Shown: in pieces, positions 22,016-33,984 of the stretch
Position numbering within the stretch: the stretch's first letter is position 1
Layout: each line of letters starts with the position of its first letter
NCBI GenBank assembly: GCA_933207985.1
Contig: OW240913.1
Location: forward strand, 105,839,831-105,903,830
Length of the DNA stretch: 64,000 bases
Origin: Pelobates cultripes
Lineage: Eukaryota > Chordata > Amphibia > Anura > Pelobatidae
Reading direction: 5' to 3'
Program-made: the position numbers and the translations under genes
Notes under the pieces: model-generated
The model's input: only the letters and a program-made list of their open reading frames with translations
What the model was told of the DNA's origin: nothing
The model's database searches: none

Positions 22016-22530
22016 TACTAATTTTATTATAGTTACCAGATATAATGGTCCAGAGTGAGCGTCACAAGACAGCGAACTTTATTTTATAATAAGGATTCCA
22101 ACTTCTGATTTGGAGTGCTTATAGTGCTTATACATCTACTCCAACCACTACGACCACTTAATTTATGTATTTAACAGTTCTTATATAGCACTGTTATCCA
22201 GAGCACTTTACATGTTTGCAAAAATAATGTTGGCAATTTTATAAACAGGTGGTAAATATTTAAAGACACAGTTCAATGTTAAACTGTTTCATCAGTGCAT
22301 AAAATATGTCCACACACATAGCAGGCTGATAACAGATATCTGATTATGACAAAATACCCCTTCCTCAATAACATCTCTGCCCCTGTAGAAAGGTGATAGC
22401 CCAAAAGAAAAAAGCTGATAACCCAAAAGAAAGCTGATAACCCAAAGAAATTTTTTTCAAAATTCCCACTCGTCTGATAAACAGATAGATGTCCTACTAA
22501 ACTAAATGACCACAGGCTAAAACTACCTGA
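22016..22530. other. Unassigned stretch
   Basis: It includes a short GCTGATAACCCAAA(AG)AAA tandem (about 22395-22450) and an L2-tail-like word TATAGCACTG..AGCACTTTACA (about 22183-22210). No gene is seen. Confidence 0.4.
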
Positions 22531-22533
22531 CTA

Positions 22534-22611
22534 AATAAAAATAAAAAGCTAGCTCCTGACGACGGCATGTATTCACGCTGAAACGCGCGTTGAGCGCTTT
22601 TTATTTTTATT
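22534..22611 (+). ncRNA. Hammerhead-ribozyme-like motif (a)
   Basis: Core CTGACGA (22556-22562), one extra C (22563), a 3-bp stem II (22564-22566 with 22577-22579), GAAA (22580-22583), and a minimal stem III AC/GCGC/GU with GUT as predicted cleavage triplet (22589-22591). A 20-bp stem I pairs 22534-22555 with 22592-22611 and has a TA bulge. The topology is that of a hammerhead of the short-stem-III type described in Penelope-like pLTRs. The extra nucleotide and weak stem II make activity uncertain. Confidence 0.6.
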
Positions 22612-22811
22612 AACTTTTCACTAGGTAGCACTTAGTTATTTAGCAAGTTTGGTTTAAGGTAGTTTACCAGTTTATATAGGTGGTTCTAGTCAGGCAGTTT
22701 TATGTATAGTCCTGTTTGTGAATAGATTTCCAGACAATGGTTTGTATTGGCCCCAGATATATCCCCAGATATATTTGTATAAAGCCCTCCTGGCATTAAT
22801 GAAGGTACTGC

Positions 22812-23005
22812 TCGGCAACCCTGTGCGGTAAATCCGACTCCTGTGGCATATTGAAGGACGGCAGCAGCTGCGGACCAGTTCCAAATTATAACCCCACGTC
22901 AGCCCATGGTAATGACGACATCAACGTGTGAGTGTACGTCACGCAAAGGGCGCACACGCACGTTCTTGAGTCAAAGGCCGGTTACAGCCAATCAGATCCA
23001 CAGTA
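22812..23005 (+). mobile_element. Gypsy-type LTR fragment
   Basis: CAGCTGCGGACCAGTTCC..TTATAACCCCACGTC and CATGGTAATGACGACATC parallel 48835-48960 (GTGCTGCGGATCCACACC..TTATAACCCCACGTC). It is an isolated LTR piece. Confidence 0.5.
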
Positions 23006-24460
23006 GGGTCATATAAGCTTACCAAAGAGAAAAGACAGTGACTACAGGACTGGACTGGAGACACTCCACGCATGGAGTCAAAGAAGGACTAAATGGGCAA
23101 AATGAAAGGGAATAACCCAACAGAAACAATAATAAAGAAGTTCCCAGAAGTAAGGGTGTATGGAGAGAAGAGCCAACGTCTATCTCACACAATACACTCA
23201 ACTAAGGGTATGCCCACTAGGAGAGTATATAGCATCCACTGGTTACACAAAAAATAAATAAATATAATGAAAAATAAAAAATACTTTATTGAAAAATACT
23301 ATAAAGATTAGATAAAACACATGGGGATCCGGGATGGGGGGATGGCTCATAGTCCGTGAGATTGTAATGATACAGAAAGGAGGCAGTCAGGCAGGTATAA
23401 ATCACTATATGGCAGTGTTATAAGCCACTAATAGATGGGAGCTTATGTCTTTCAAAGTAGCATATCATGCTAAAGTCTCTGTGATGCAGCACATTTTAGG
23501 GAGCTCCTTAATGAGCCGACAGTATCTGCACAGAATGTGATCAAACTGCTATTGTGGGAATAACAACCAGTAGATGGGGTGTAATTCCCTGGAGTTTGTA
23601 ACAAGCTGAAAACCCCGTTAAATGGATGTTAAATAAATCGGTCGGGGAAAATGCTGACTACCAACAGTGAAGTAAACTGGAAACAAAAAAAATAATATAT
23701 ATTCTCAGAGGGATAAACTCAAAAGCAAGTTCCTCTTGTATATGATAATACCCAGGTACCTCAATTCATCTGATAGGTAGTCAGCCCCACAGTACAGAAA
23801 TAGTAATGAGTTGCTTGCTAATGCAGATCAAGTAGCAATATTAAGAGCATATTGCTACTTTGTAACAAAATGTTATCAGGTCTTTGGACATGGTTTTATA
23901 TACCCTGAAGATATTGCTTCAGGGAGAGGGTGTACACTGTTGCTAAAAAAGAGCTACTTATATACAGAATGTGGCTCCGGAATCTGCCCCTGCTTCCTAA
24001 GTAAAAAGAAAAAAACGACTCTCAACCGACAGGCACATCATCCCAACACACCCGGCCCCATGCTGCCCGAATCGAAATAATAAAAATAAGATTAATGGCC
24101 GTATAGCTCAAGAATATCAGGAGTATATCTAGCTATAGACAAGTGCTCACTCAAAATAAACGCCTAAATTGAAAGACAGACAACAAAGTGAAAAGTAGCT
24201 GACTGGACTAAGCTATTCGATCGCTATGGTAAGCTTCTAAATCCAAGTAAAAGGATCACTATGCTGAGCTTCCAAATTCAGATATAGGAAATACAGAGCT
24301 AGAGAGCAGGCTGACTAAGCTGAAAATTCTAAGTAGCTATACTAAGCTTCCAACTCAAGGTGATAGGAGATGGGAAAGAAAATCTGCCTAGATCTGAGTA
24401 AAACTTAATAGATAGACATGATAAATAAGCTGCCTAGGCTAAGATTCTAAATAACTCATA
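23006..24460. other. Probable Penelope pLTR material, unresolved
   Basis: No coding trace is seen. It lies downstream (minus-strand sense) of the hammerhead-like motif at 24462-24504. ATACTTTATTGAAAAATAC near 23280-23300 resembles the ATACATTTATTAAAC word beside other such motifs. Boundaries cannot be fixed. Confidence 0.35.
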
Positions 24461-24504
24461 AACTGACGCGCGTTTCGGCGCTGTGTGGCGCCTTTTTCAA
24501 AAGT
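24455..24504 (-). ncRNA. Hammerhead-like motif (b)
   Basis: Minus strand: core TTGAAAA (24500-24494), extra A, a 5-bp stem II GGCGC/GCGCC with a 6-base loop, GAAA, then AC-GCGC-GUC (24473-24465). The last part equals the short stem III and GUC cleavage site of known hammerheads. Core positions 3 and 8 are U and A rather than C and G, but can still pair. Stem I is weak. Confidence 0.5.
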
Positions 24505-25030
24505 GATAAGGAGATCCCCTCGTCACCAAAGTTTATAAAGGGCAAGTGCCCGCCCCTCCCGTGACGTCATGGCAGGACGCCTGAGACTACGTCACGGGAG
24601 GGGGAAGAGCTGGGGAGTGCTCAACCCGGCAGATCTGCCGGTTAGAAAATACTGTCACAATAAAAGCTTATATACTCATACCGTAAATAGTTTATAATTT
24701 TTCGATTGTTAAAGGGGCAAGTCCTTGAAAACATATACATTGAAAAATATACATACGATCTCAGAGATAAAATATCCTCTGGGAAATATAGGATGTTTGG
24801 TGTAAAGGCAATATCTGCTTTCAATGTTATCATGCATCAGGACTGCCTACAAGTTAATTAAAGTGATACAGAAAAAAATCAAATATAATAATAAGAAAAA
24901 AATAATAAAAATAAAGATTAAATTTTAAACCAGAGGAAGTTGGAAATAGTATTAAAGACTATATCAAATTTTATTTAAACAATATAAATAGAAGCACACA
25001 CATTAAAACAGATAGGAATGTCTATGATAG

Positions 25031-25262
25031 TTATAAGAAGGGAGAAAAAGAAAACCCCTCATTCAGACCATTAGGGCTCAGGGTCTTTAATCGGTATATC
25101 CAGAAGCACTCTCTTTGCCTAAGAAATCTGTCGTAATCCCCTCGTCTAGGATTCTTTTTAACCAGTTCTAAGCCACAAAAGCGTAACCCTTTAGGGTCGC
25201 TGTTGTGATATTCACGAAGGTGCCTAGAAATGGGGGTTTCAGCTAAGTATTTACTGGATCTG
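25031..25262 (-). pseudogene. Penelope-like GIY-YIG C-terminal fragment
   Basis: The minus strand encodes ISRHLREYHNSDPKGLRFC, then RRGDYD, LRQRECFWIYRLKTLSP and NGLNEGF. These align with the end of the better copy at 62589 (SNHFKTHHNSDPKNTFF .. FKTLIPYGLN). It retains only the tail of the endonuclease domain, and its 3' sequence leads to motif (b) about 530 bases away. It is cut at 25262 by the gypsy fragment. Confidence 0.75.
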
Positions 25263-25269
25263 ATGTGTT

Positions 25270-25955
25270 CTTGTATACGTATTCCAGGACTTTATTAATG
25301 ATGTACTCAGGGATTATATATATTCATTTGTACTGGTTTTTATTTATTCCCCTGACCTTCAAACCCACCACAAACAGGTCAAATAAGTCTTGCAGACTTT
25401 ACTGGAAAATAATTTTTATTGTAAATTGGATAAATGCTTGTTTGATCAGACTGAAGTACAGTTTTTGGGGTATAACATTTCCGCCTCTGGTTTTCAAATG
25501 GACCCAAAGAAACTAGAGGCTGTTATAGCAGGCTAAAAGCCATCCAAAGATTTATTGGGTTTGCAAACTATTACAGAAGAAGGTTCTCTTCTGTAATAGC
25601 CCCTATCACCAATATGTCATGTAATACGGTATGATCTAAGGAAGCTAGAGAAGCTTTTGAACATCTTAAACAAAGGGTTGTTTCTGCCAACATACTGATA
25701 CACCCTGACACTAGCAAACCCTTCATATTGGAAGTTGATGCCTCCGAAATTGGGGTAGGGGCGGTTCTTTCTCAAAGGGAGAGTCAGGATACTCCTTTGC
25801 ACCCCTGTATTTACTTTTTTAGAAAGCTGTCTCCCGCTGAGCGCAATTACGATATTGGCAACAGAGAATTGTTGGCCATTATCCTAGCACTTAAAGAATG
25901 GCGACATATTTTGGAAGGTTCCAAGGATCCCCTTTTGATCATTACGGACTATTAT
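25270..25955 (+). pseudogene. pol: Ty3/gypsy RT-RNase H remnant
   Basis: In order: FINDVLRD, then LQTHH, LLENNFYCKLDKCLF, EVQFLGYNISASGFQMDPKKLEAV (split here for length), a frameshifted LLGFANYY region, and the RNase H start ([39 protein letters not shown]). The catalytic box expected between VLV and SPDLQTHH is deleted, and several stops and shifts occur. At 25956 it jumps directly into LTR sequence, so integrase and the rest are gone. Confidence 0.8.
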
Positions 25956-26078
25956 GGCAAGTATTCTGACTATTCTCTGGTACATTAAGTCCATCCATTC
26001 TATGGCCCGGTAAGACGTTACCTTTTAGTCCTAGGTGTGATACAGTTCTACGTGCTAGATCAACTTGTAATCCTGACA
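25956..26078 (+). mobile_element. Gypsy LTR 3' end
   Basis: GGCAAGTATTCTGACTATTC ... TAATCCTGACA is nearly the same as 49137-49258. It is the 3' end of the LTR belonging to the same gypsy family as the gag remnant near 49.4-50.8 kb. Confidence 0.7.
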
Positions 26079-26084
26079 CCATTT

Positions 26085-26760
26085 GAGTGCCCAGTCCCAA
26101 ATCTAAATCTCTCTGGAGCAAAGTAATATCTTGCTCACATTGTATTGCTATACAGAGTTTTGTGACATCTGCAAATACTGAAACATGACTTTCAATACTT
26201 ATTTTAAGATTATTTATAAATGTGTTAAATAGAAGTGGTCCCAGAACAGAACCCTGAGGTGCTCAACTTTTTTCCAACTAGAAAATGTATCATTTATAAT
26301 AACTCTCTGCACTTTTTTTTAAGCCAATGTCCTGCCCAAGAAAAATAATTATCACCAAGACCAATTTTTTTGATGTTAAACACTAACCTATTGTGTGGAA
26401 CTGCATCAAACGCCTTGGCAAATTCCAGTTAGATCACATCCACTGCAACAACCTGATCTATACTTCTACTTATTTCTTCATAGAATGCAATTAAGTTAGT
26501 TTGGCATGACCTATGCTTCATAAAACCATGCTGATTTTTTTTAATAACAGTGTTCTTCTCAATGAATTCCTGAATATTATCCCTGAATATTATCCCTTAA
26601 AAACCTTTCAAATACTTTCTCAGCTGTAGAAGTTAAACTCACAGGTCTATATTTTCCAGGCAAGGATTTTGAACCCTTTGAAGCCTTTTTGAATACAGGA
26701 ACCACATCTGTTTTCCTCCAATCCTCTGGTACAAATCCTGAAAGAAAATAATCTTGAAAG
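26085..26760 (-). pseudogene. CR1-like LINE RT fragment
   Basis: The minus strand encodes [79 protein letters not shown] and a VFADVTKL box where ADDTKL is expected. The family is CR1/L2-type. It differs from the L2-like copies at 20.6 and 29.5 kb. Stops occur, for example in the VDVI*LEFAKAF segment. Confidence 0.75.
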
Positions 26761-26849
26761 ATTAAAAACTTTCTTTAGTTAGTCTCTGCCCTGCTACTGA
26801 CTCCACCTCTGGGGGAAGTCTTTCAACCTTCAAGTGATGTATTCCCAGC

Positions 26850-27680
26850 TGGACTATTTGGAGTCTATTGCTTGTGCTGCATTTTGCTTACAGGGTTGTT
26901 TCACATTGACACAATGACATAATCTAAAAAGGACCGAACAATAATTGGAGATGCCCATTTCTAAGATACAGGGGTTTCGGATTACGTCATTATGCCTGCA
27001 TCGACATGATGAAGTCATCAGAGGTGGCCAAACTACCGATGGAAAGTCTTCTATCACCTAAATGGAACTTTCTTACCATAGTCTCTTATCTGGCTGTGAG
27101 CTGTATTATCAGGTTGGTCCTTTACTCCATACTCACCTAGTACAGATAATGAACTTAGCTATGTTTACTCAACTGTATTAATTAATGTGAGATCTATGAG
27201 TTGCTGTTATATGTTTTTTTGTTTTTTTTTTAACTATTAATTATTTGTTATTTCACTGCAGTTTTTCACTTAATTTAATTATTTTTCCTGTGATTGATCA
27301 TTGTATTTAAATGTCACTACTGCATTGATGCAGTAGCTTGATGAAGACCTGGTAGGGTCGAAACGTTGCTGCTTTTGCCCCCAAAAAACAGATATTTCTA
27401 TTATCCCAGAGTGCATGAACCATTATTTATTCTGCATATCTTGGAAGGAAGGCATGGCCAGCCCTGGCTTCAGAGCACCTGTGTTATTTTGTGAGAGTGG
27501 TATCCAGTATGTCTCTACTAAGTTACTATCCTGTCCTTTTGCAGATACTCACCACTGCAAGTCTGGAGGATCTCTGCACTCTCACCAGGAATTCATTTCT
27601 ACTCACCAGTGCTAAATTTCACTCATCAATAGTTAGTGGTAAGTGGACACTTTCAGCTCTCATGATATATCCTATGATAA
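26850..27680 (+). mobile_element. Probable Penelope pLTR fragment
   Basis: Non-coding sequence around hammerhead-like motif (c). The only diagnostic is the motif. Boundaries are approximate. Confidence 0.35.
27332..27373 (+). ncRNA. Hammerhead-like motif (c)
   Basis: Stem I AGTAGC (27332-27337) pairs with GCTGCT (27368-27373). Core TTGATGA (27338-27344), extra A, a 4-bp stem II GACC/GGTC (27346-27349 with 27356-27359), GAAAC, then GTT with no stem III loop. A 20-bp palindrome CTACTGCAT-TG-ATGCAGTAG (27317-27336) overlaps stem I and gives an alternative fold. Confidence 0.5.
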
Positions 27681-27883
27681 TATTAATATGAATCAAATTG
27701 CTTTTAATCTATGCCCAGATGAATCAGTGATTCCTATGAAGTCAGTTTTTTTAAATAGGACTCCACAGGTAAATCCTTGATAGATCAAATACCGGTAAGT
27801 TTGTGCATAGAATTGAATTCATTAAAACAAGCTAAAATGTATTTCTGCCTACATAATAGTTTTTTTTCGGAATGCAACAATTT

Positions 27884-27934
<51 letters not shown>
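27884..27934. repeat. (AT)n microsatellite
   Basis: About 50 bases of uninterrupted AT repeats. Confidence 0.95.
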
Positions 27935-27938
<4 letters not shown>

Positions 27939-29105
27939 GTTGAGAGTAAAGGAGTTAAATAAATCTGGAATTCCTTCTTGCATGTCTTAAAAAGTACAGT
28001 TTACTATGAAATTAGTGAACTTAGAAATACTTCAAGAAATATTCCTAGCAATTAATTAGGAAGAATGAGCTGAGTAAGCCTTTTTACCAATGTCAACAGA
28101 AAGAACTTTGCATTATTCAACAGACCATAAATACTGCACATATGTCTAAAAATGATCAGCAGTTTTAAAAATAGTTTAAATATTAGCTTTCAGTTTAGCT
28201 GTCCAAATTCTCTTTAGTAAGAAAGTTAAAAAAAGCACTTGTTTAACATATGTAGCATGCTCCCTCCTGATTTTTACCCTAGTTATTGATTAATATTTTC
28301 ACTGCCGAAACTTGTTTATACCCCGAGTAGATTTATTTCAGTTTTTGCCTCTTTTAAACATGAATTTTATTTATTTTTTATGCAAACTGCCTAGATATAT
28401 ATAGTATTTTTCTTAGTTTAAAATTTTTGAAAGTTTAAAGATATAAAAAAATTTTTTACCAGTATGTAACATATACAAACGACTTTCCCCAGCATTTAAA
28501 GTTGCATTTGTATCACTCAGCAATCAGTGATGATATTTAAGAAAGGCACTGACTCCAACCCTTTGTAATGATGCCAATGCTTTGTGTACTTAATTCTGTG
28601 CTAAAAGTAACAACCATTTTGTCTCAAATGCTTTTTTTTAATATGTATTCATCCAAAGGAAAGTGAATATTAGGCAGAGAATTGCAATTCATACTTAATA
28701 AAATTGGCAATTGATATTTAAGTTCTTCTAAATTCACAGTTTCTACATTAGACAAAAAAAATTGAACATATTTCACTAAATGGCTAACTTGTAAAAATAA
28801 TTCCATCAAACAATTCTTCTTGAGAATTACAGACAGATAACAAATTATCAGAAACCGAATACAGCAGAAATTGTATAAAGGGGTATTGAAGTGAAGTTGG
28901 AGTAAACAAGCATTTAGCACAATGGAAATCAGGTCAACAATAATGTTGTAATCAGAAGGAAATGCAAAGTTACTGACTTTGTTATACAGAGCCCAGTAAC
29001 CAAACAATTTTTTTTTACTTTCAGTCAGCCACAAACTAGCTTTTTGCTTCATGTAAATATGTTCATAATACAGATTAAGGAACAGTGCACACATAAGAAT
29101 ACATT
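27935..29105. other. Unassigned AT-rich stretch
   Basis: No recognised element is seen. A 156-codon minus-strand open frame (29094-28624) has no recognisable domain and a composition expected of AT-rich noncoding DNA. Confidence 0.4.
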
Positions 29106-29107
29106 TT

Positions 29108-29265
29108 TACATTTTTTAAGGCTATTTAAAATCACCTATCTCAGCAAACAAATATGGGGATTCAGTTCCACTATATGGCCATATTATGGTAAACGCACCA
29201 ATATTGGTGGGTCTTACACTAAATCCAACGTGGTAGACATTAAATAGTGCTAGTGCTAAATGAGA
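29108..29265 (-). repeat. Dispersed repeat shared with 44085-44165
   Basis: AAAATCACCTATCTCAGCAA ACAAATAT followed by ATTCAGTT and ATATGGCCATAT also occurs, inverted, at 44085-44165. The class is unknown. Confidence 0.6.
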
Positions 29266-29494
29266 TAGTGTTTTTTAATAATATGATGTAAGACCATTGT
29301 GGATATATAATGCAAAAATAATGTGATAGATGCAATTAATAACAGATGATTACTCTGAAGAATTCTCCCTAGGCCAGTTTTGTTTCCATTATGAGTCAAG
29401 AATGGAGGAAACTTCATACTCTTCATTTCATTAAATATACCTAGATCAACACTGCAAGTGGATGTTAAATAAAAATGGAGTTTTCATTACTGTT

Positions 29495-30813
29495 CCATGT
29501 TCCATCATCAACAGCTTCTTCTCATCCTCCGCAATATCGGTCTACAAGATATTGCTCTCTCCTGGTGCTCCTCCTACCTCTCCCTGCGCTCTTTCGGTGT
29601 TTTTTTCTCTGGCTCTGCTTCTTCTCCCCAACTCCTCTCTGTTGGTGTCCCCCAAGGTTCAGTCCTTGGTCCCCTACTGTTCTCCATCTATACTGCCTCC
29701 CTTGGTAAACTCATTAGCTCCTTTGGCTTTCAATATCATTTCTATGCAGATGACACGCCAATCTACCTGTCTTCTCCTGATCTCTCCCCATCCCTCTTGA
29801 CTAGTGTATCTGACTGCCTCTCTGCTATTTCTAACTGGATGGCTGCCCACTTCCTTAAACTAAACTTGACCAAAACTGAAACTCTGGTCTTTCCTCCCTC
29901 AAGTGTTGTTACTCCTGTGTCTCCCTCCAAGTCAACGGTGCTACCATCAGCTCCACCACGCAGGCTCGCTGCCTAGGTGTTCTCTTTTGACTCTGACCTC
30001 TCCTTCAAGCCTCATGTTCGATCTATCTATGCCAAATCCTGTCATCTCAAAAACATTGCACGCATCCGCCCCTACTTAACGCCAGATGTGACTAAGGTGT
30101 TGGTCCATTCCACTGTCCTTTCTCGCCTTGACTACTGTAATCTGCTTCTCCGTGGTTTTACGTGCTCCCAACTTGTGCCGTTACAGTCCATAATGAATGC
30201 GGCAGCGAGGCTCATCTTCCTGTCTTCCCGCACCTCCCGCACCTCCCATGCCGCACCCTTCTGTCAGTCCCTACATTGGTTTCCTATAAAATATAGAGCT
30301 CAATTTAACATTCTGGTTCTTGCTTTCAAATCTCTACATAATGCTGCTCCCACCTATCTATCCTCCCTTATACACAAGTATGTCCCGTCTAGGCCCTTAC
30401 GATCTGCTGAAGACTTACGTCTATCTTCTGTCCGTACTCCCACCTCTGATGCTCGCCTTCAAGATTTCTCAAGGGCTGCACCATTCCTGTGGTACTCGCT
30501 TCCCTCCTCCATTAGATGCTCACCCAGTCTCCACTCCTTCAAAAAAATCGTTAAAAACCCACTTCTTCATAAAAGCATATCAATTAAACTGTTAATAGCT
30601 CCTGACTGATTCCTCTTCTGCAACTGTCACTAGTCTAATACTATCTTTACCTTTTTGTGTCATTTTACCTCACTCCCTCTAGCATGTAAGCTCATTGAGC
30701 AGGGCCCTCAACCCCTCTGTTCCCATGTGTCCAACTTGTCTGGTTACAACTACATGTCTGTTCAGCCACCCATTGTAAAGCGCTGCGGAATTTGATGGCA
30801 CAATATAAATATC

Positions 30814-30846
<33 letters not shown>
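29495..30846 (+). mobile_element. L2-like LINE, 5'-truncated
   Basis: The RT motifs [30 protein letters not shown] and LNLTKTE are in one frame (to 29975). After a stop/frame change the sequence continues at 29974-30609 with [47 protein letters not shown]. The YADD box is intact. The 3' UTR (GCTCATTGAGCAGGGCCCTC..GTAAAGCGCTGCGGAATTTG) ends in AAT triplets at about 30812-30846. This is the 3' third of an L2-type element and the longer-preserved of the two. Confidence 0.88.
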
Positions 30847-31175
30847 TGACAGGCCCAGGTATTGTATCCTTATTTACTCCAAGTATCTCATGTACTTGGA
30901 GAAATGTATAATCAAACTGAGCAGTTTCTGTATGATGAATAAAAATTTCTAAATTATCAAAATGAGTCTTTATGGATGTTGCTGTGCTGGAGTTTCTGGA
31001 GGCTAGAACAATTCTCTGGAAGACTGGATGAGATTGTCTGGAAGTTTGGATGAACATATTTAAGGAATTGTGTTCAACTTGTTTTGGTGTCTATAGTTTT
31101 TGTTCTAAAATATACTGCATAATTTGCACTGAGTAGGTTCTCACTTCTTAATAGTTCCATTTAAATTGAATAAAC
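30847..31175. other. Unassigned stretch
   Basis: I see no gene or recognised repeat between the LINE tail and the solo LTR. Confidence 0.5.
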
Positions 31176-32168
31176 TGTGGCGAAACCGGCGTTGCCACTG
31201 GGCATTGGAGAAAACTGATTTCCAGCCTCCTGCCATGTGACTATGGCCCCTGGGATGTATTGCCCTTTAAAGACATGATTTGGGCATAATGGATTTGTGT
31301 TGTGCTACTGCTGGCCCTTTAAGAACCATCTGGGGACATACTGTGGAGTTACTGGGTGGCCACCATTTCCTGTATCAGAGGCACATGGTGAGAAAAATGG
31401 ATGAAGCACATGGTGAGAACAATGGATGGCGGCCATTTTAACTCACAGACACTGTTTGGACTTTTCAACATGGTGCCATCTCGCCAGTATTTGGTGCACA
31501 GAGACATCGTGCAGTGGTTTTGGACTATACAACACCTTATACAGTAATTGTTTTTCATATAGCCTGCATATATGTTCTGTAAAATCTGCATTAAACTGTA
31601 TCTTCCAAAGTACTGAACGGATCTGGGTGAATTTTGGATATGTAGTTCACCCAGATCCCCCGGTTCCAAGGATATATTTTTATGGGGTTATTGCATGTTT
31701 TGGGGTCCCTGTGATGTGTTTTATGAAACTGTATTTCTCTGTTTGTGATAATTAGATTACCCATTGTGTAAGATAATTGTATCACAGTCAGAGGGGAGGA
31801 TTTTGTGTGGGAGTGTCTGAGTGTATTGTACGTGTTATTGGTTTTTCTGTAAAACCCAGTGGGCAGTACTAAATTTGTGGATTGGGAATAAAAGAGGCTG
31901 TATGTGCCAGTCCAGTCAGTTGATGCTTAACCCTCAAAGTGAAGTGTCGTCTCATTATTGGGGGCGGATTTATTGTATGCAGTTCCAGTTTGACTGCTAG
32001 GAGTGTAAACCTATTAGCATGGTTTTTCCTATTCAGCTGTATACAACATTCATATGCTCCTACGGTTCGGTGGTTTTGGTGTCTGCTGCAGTGCTTGGAG
32101 TCCTCAGGAAGTGCTAGGAGCATCCTCCAATGGAGGTACCTAGTCGGGGTGCCAGGTGATCCATTACA
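31176..32168 (+). mobile_element. Solo LTR B, TSD TAAAC
   Basis: TGTGGCGAAACCGGCG ... GATCCATTACA has a perfect TAAAC duplication on both sides (31171-31175, 32169-32173). AATAAA lies at 31887-31892. It belongs to the same family as LTRs A and C, but at 993 bp it is shorter. Confidence 0.92.
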
Positions 32169-32534
32169 TAAACCATTTGGATGTTATTGCTTTTCTAACT
32201 CTATGGAGATCTAGTATATTTTTTGAATTGAGGATGTGGGCAAAAATGTAAGGAGATTTCAATTAAAACAAGAAACATGGTATAACATTTGTAAGACAGC
32301 AGTTGTGAAACAAAGATCATTATTTTAGTCTGCATGTGGAGTGGGGTCATACTGCATATTACCCATCCAATATTATTTTATGCTTGGACTATAAAATAGA
32401 AGAGCAACTGCATAATGATGATCATGTCCTAGATACCTCCTGAATGTAAAGGTAAATGCAAAGCATTCTTTGATAAAAGTCATGGAAAATTATAGTATTA
32501 GTGGTGAAAAGGATTAGTGTGAGATGTGTGTTAA

Positions 32535-33104
32535 AGGGACACTATAGTCACCAGAACAACTACAGCTTATCGTATTTGTTCTGGTGAGTAGAATCATTAC
32601 CTTCAGGCTTTTTGCTGTAAGGACTGTCTTTTCAGAAATGCAGTGTTTAAATTACAGCCTAGTGATAACTTCACTGGCCACTCCTCAGATAGCTGTTAGA
32701 GATCCTTCCTGAGTCATGGCTGCCTAAAATGCATCAAAACATTCAGTGTCTCCACCCTCTGCATGCAGACTCTGAACTGATTCAATTCATCTCTATGAGG
32801 AGATGCTGATTGGCCAGGGCTATGTTTGAATTGTACTGGCTTTCCCCCTGATCTGCCTCTTTGTCAGTCTCAGCCAATCTTATGGGGAAGTATTGTGATT
32901 GGATCAGGCCACCACGTCTGATGATGTCAGCAGGCAGTGGGCAGGTCAAAAGGAAACCGGGACAAAGTAAGCAGCTCCAAACTTGAATACAAGTAAGAAT
33001 TACTATATTTAGGGAGGCATGAGGGGATCTGGGTGGCTAGATGGTGGTTTTAACCCTATAGCGTCAGGAATACATGTTTGTGTTCCTGACCTTATAGTGC
33101 TCCT
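32535..33104. mobile_element. TTAA MITE, family B
   Basis: TTAA at 32531-32534 and 33105-33108. The inverted ends are AGGGACACTATAGTCACC and AGGAGCACTATAAGGTCAGG. It is 570 bp with no ORF. Confidence 0.8.
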
Positions 33105-33108
33105 TTAA

Positions 33109-33980
33109 TTCATTAAATGCTAGTTGTATTCTTGGTCAATGGAATTTAACACTCTTTTTATTTAGGAAAGTAGTTGGTGTTATGATTTGTGAAATTCTCT
33201 CTAAACACTCTGCAGAAAATACTCGGCATACCAAATAGATTGTGCAACGATCAGTGACAAGGTGGACAGTCTAAGCCAGCCTTGGCATTATGCATGCTTC
33301 TTTGAGATGGAAGGCTGATATTCTTAGGGATGGTATGACTATCACTTCCATAATACAGTTCTACAATATTGCAGGCAGCTGGTGAATTAAATAGTTCAAC
33401 AGAACATTTGTAACATATCTGCAAATATTTTCTTAAGATAAGCAATAGATAAGAAAATCATGCAATTAGGTTACTAAGCAAAAATCTAGCAAACCAAAGG
33501 ACACAAGCCATCATTAAAACACTGAGAGTAATCAGTGGCATTGCATAGGTTGAGCAGAATTCTTTGTACAATATGCTTCATCTAGTACAAAATGCCTTCT
33601 TCCATTAACCTTCTGGTTTTATTCTTATTTAAATTATAAGCACCTTATAAATCTAGTTTAGTAAAGATGTTACCCACACCCAATATGTGTTTGCTATGAC
33701 ATTTCACCACATTTGTTTTTCTTTACCTTATTAAGACAGTGTGAGAAAGGAATTTAAAATGATTTGTGCATCAATAGCGCACCATTTCTGCTATTAAAAG
33801 TCTGATGCCCATTATTTGCCTGCATGACTTTTGTCCATATTGAAACAGAGAGTTTATTTTTATTTACTTATAACTTCATACAATGTCCTGTATTATGGTT
33901 GTGCAATAATGTAAGGTGAAGTGACATGCTTGAAGTATCATAATGCAATTAGGCTGCTTGTTTTTCTTTTTAAATCACTT
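33109..33980. other. Unassigned stretch
   Basis: AT-rich, with no recognised element or gene. Confidence 0.4.
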
Positions 33981-33984
33981 GCTT

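Noticed and set aside
28624..29094. 156-codon minus-strand open frame
   Set aside because: It lies in AT-rich sequence with no recognisable domain, splice signals or second copy.
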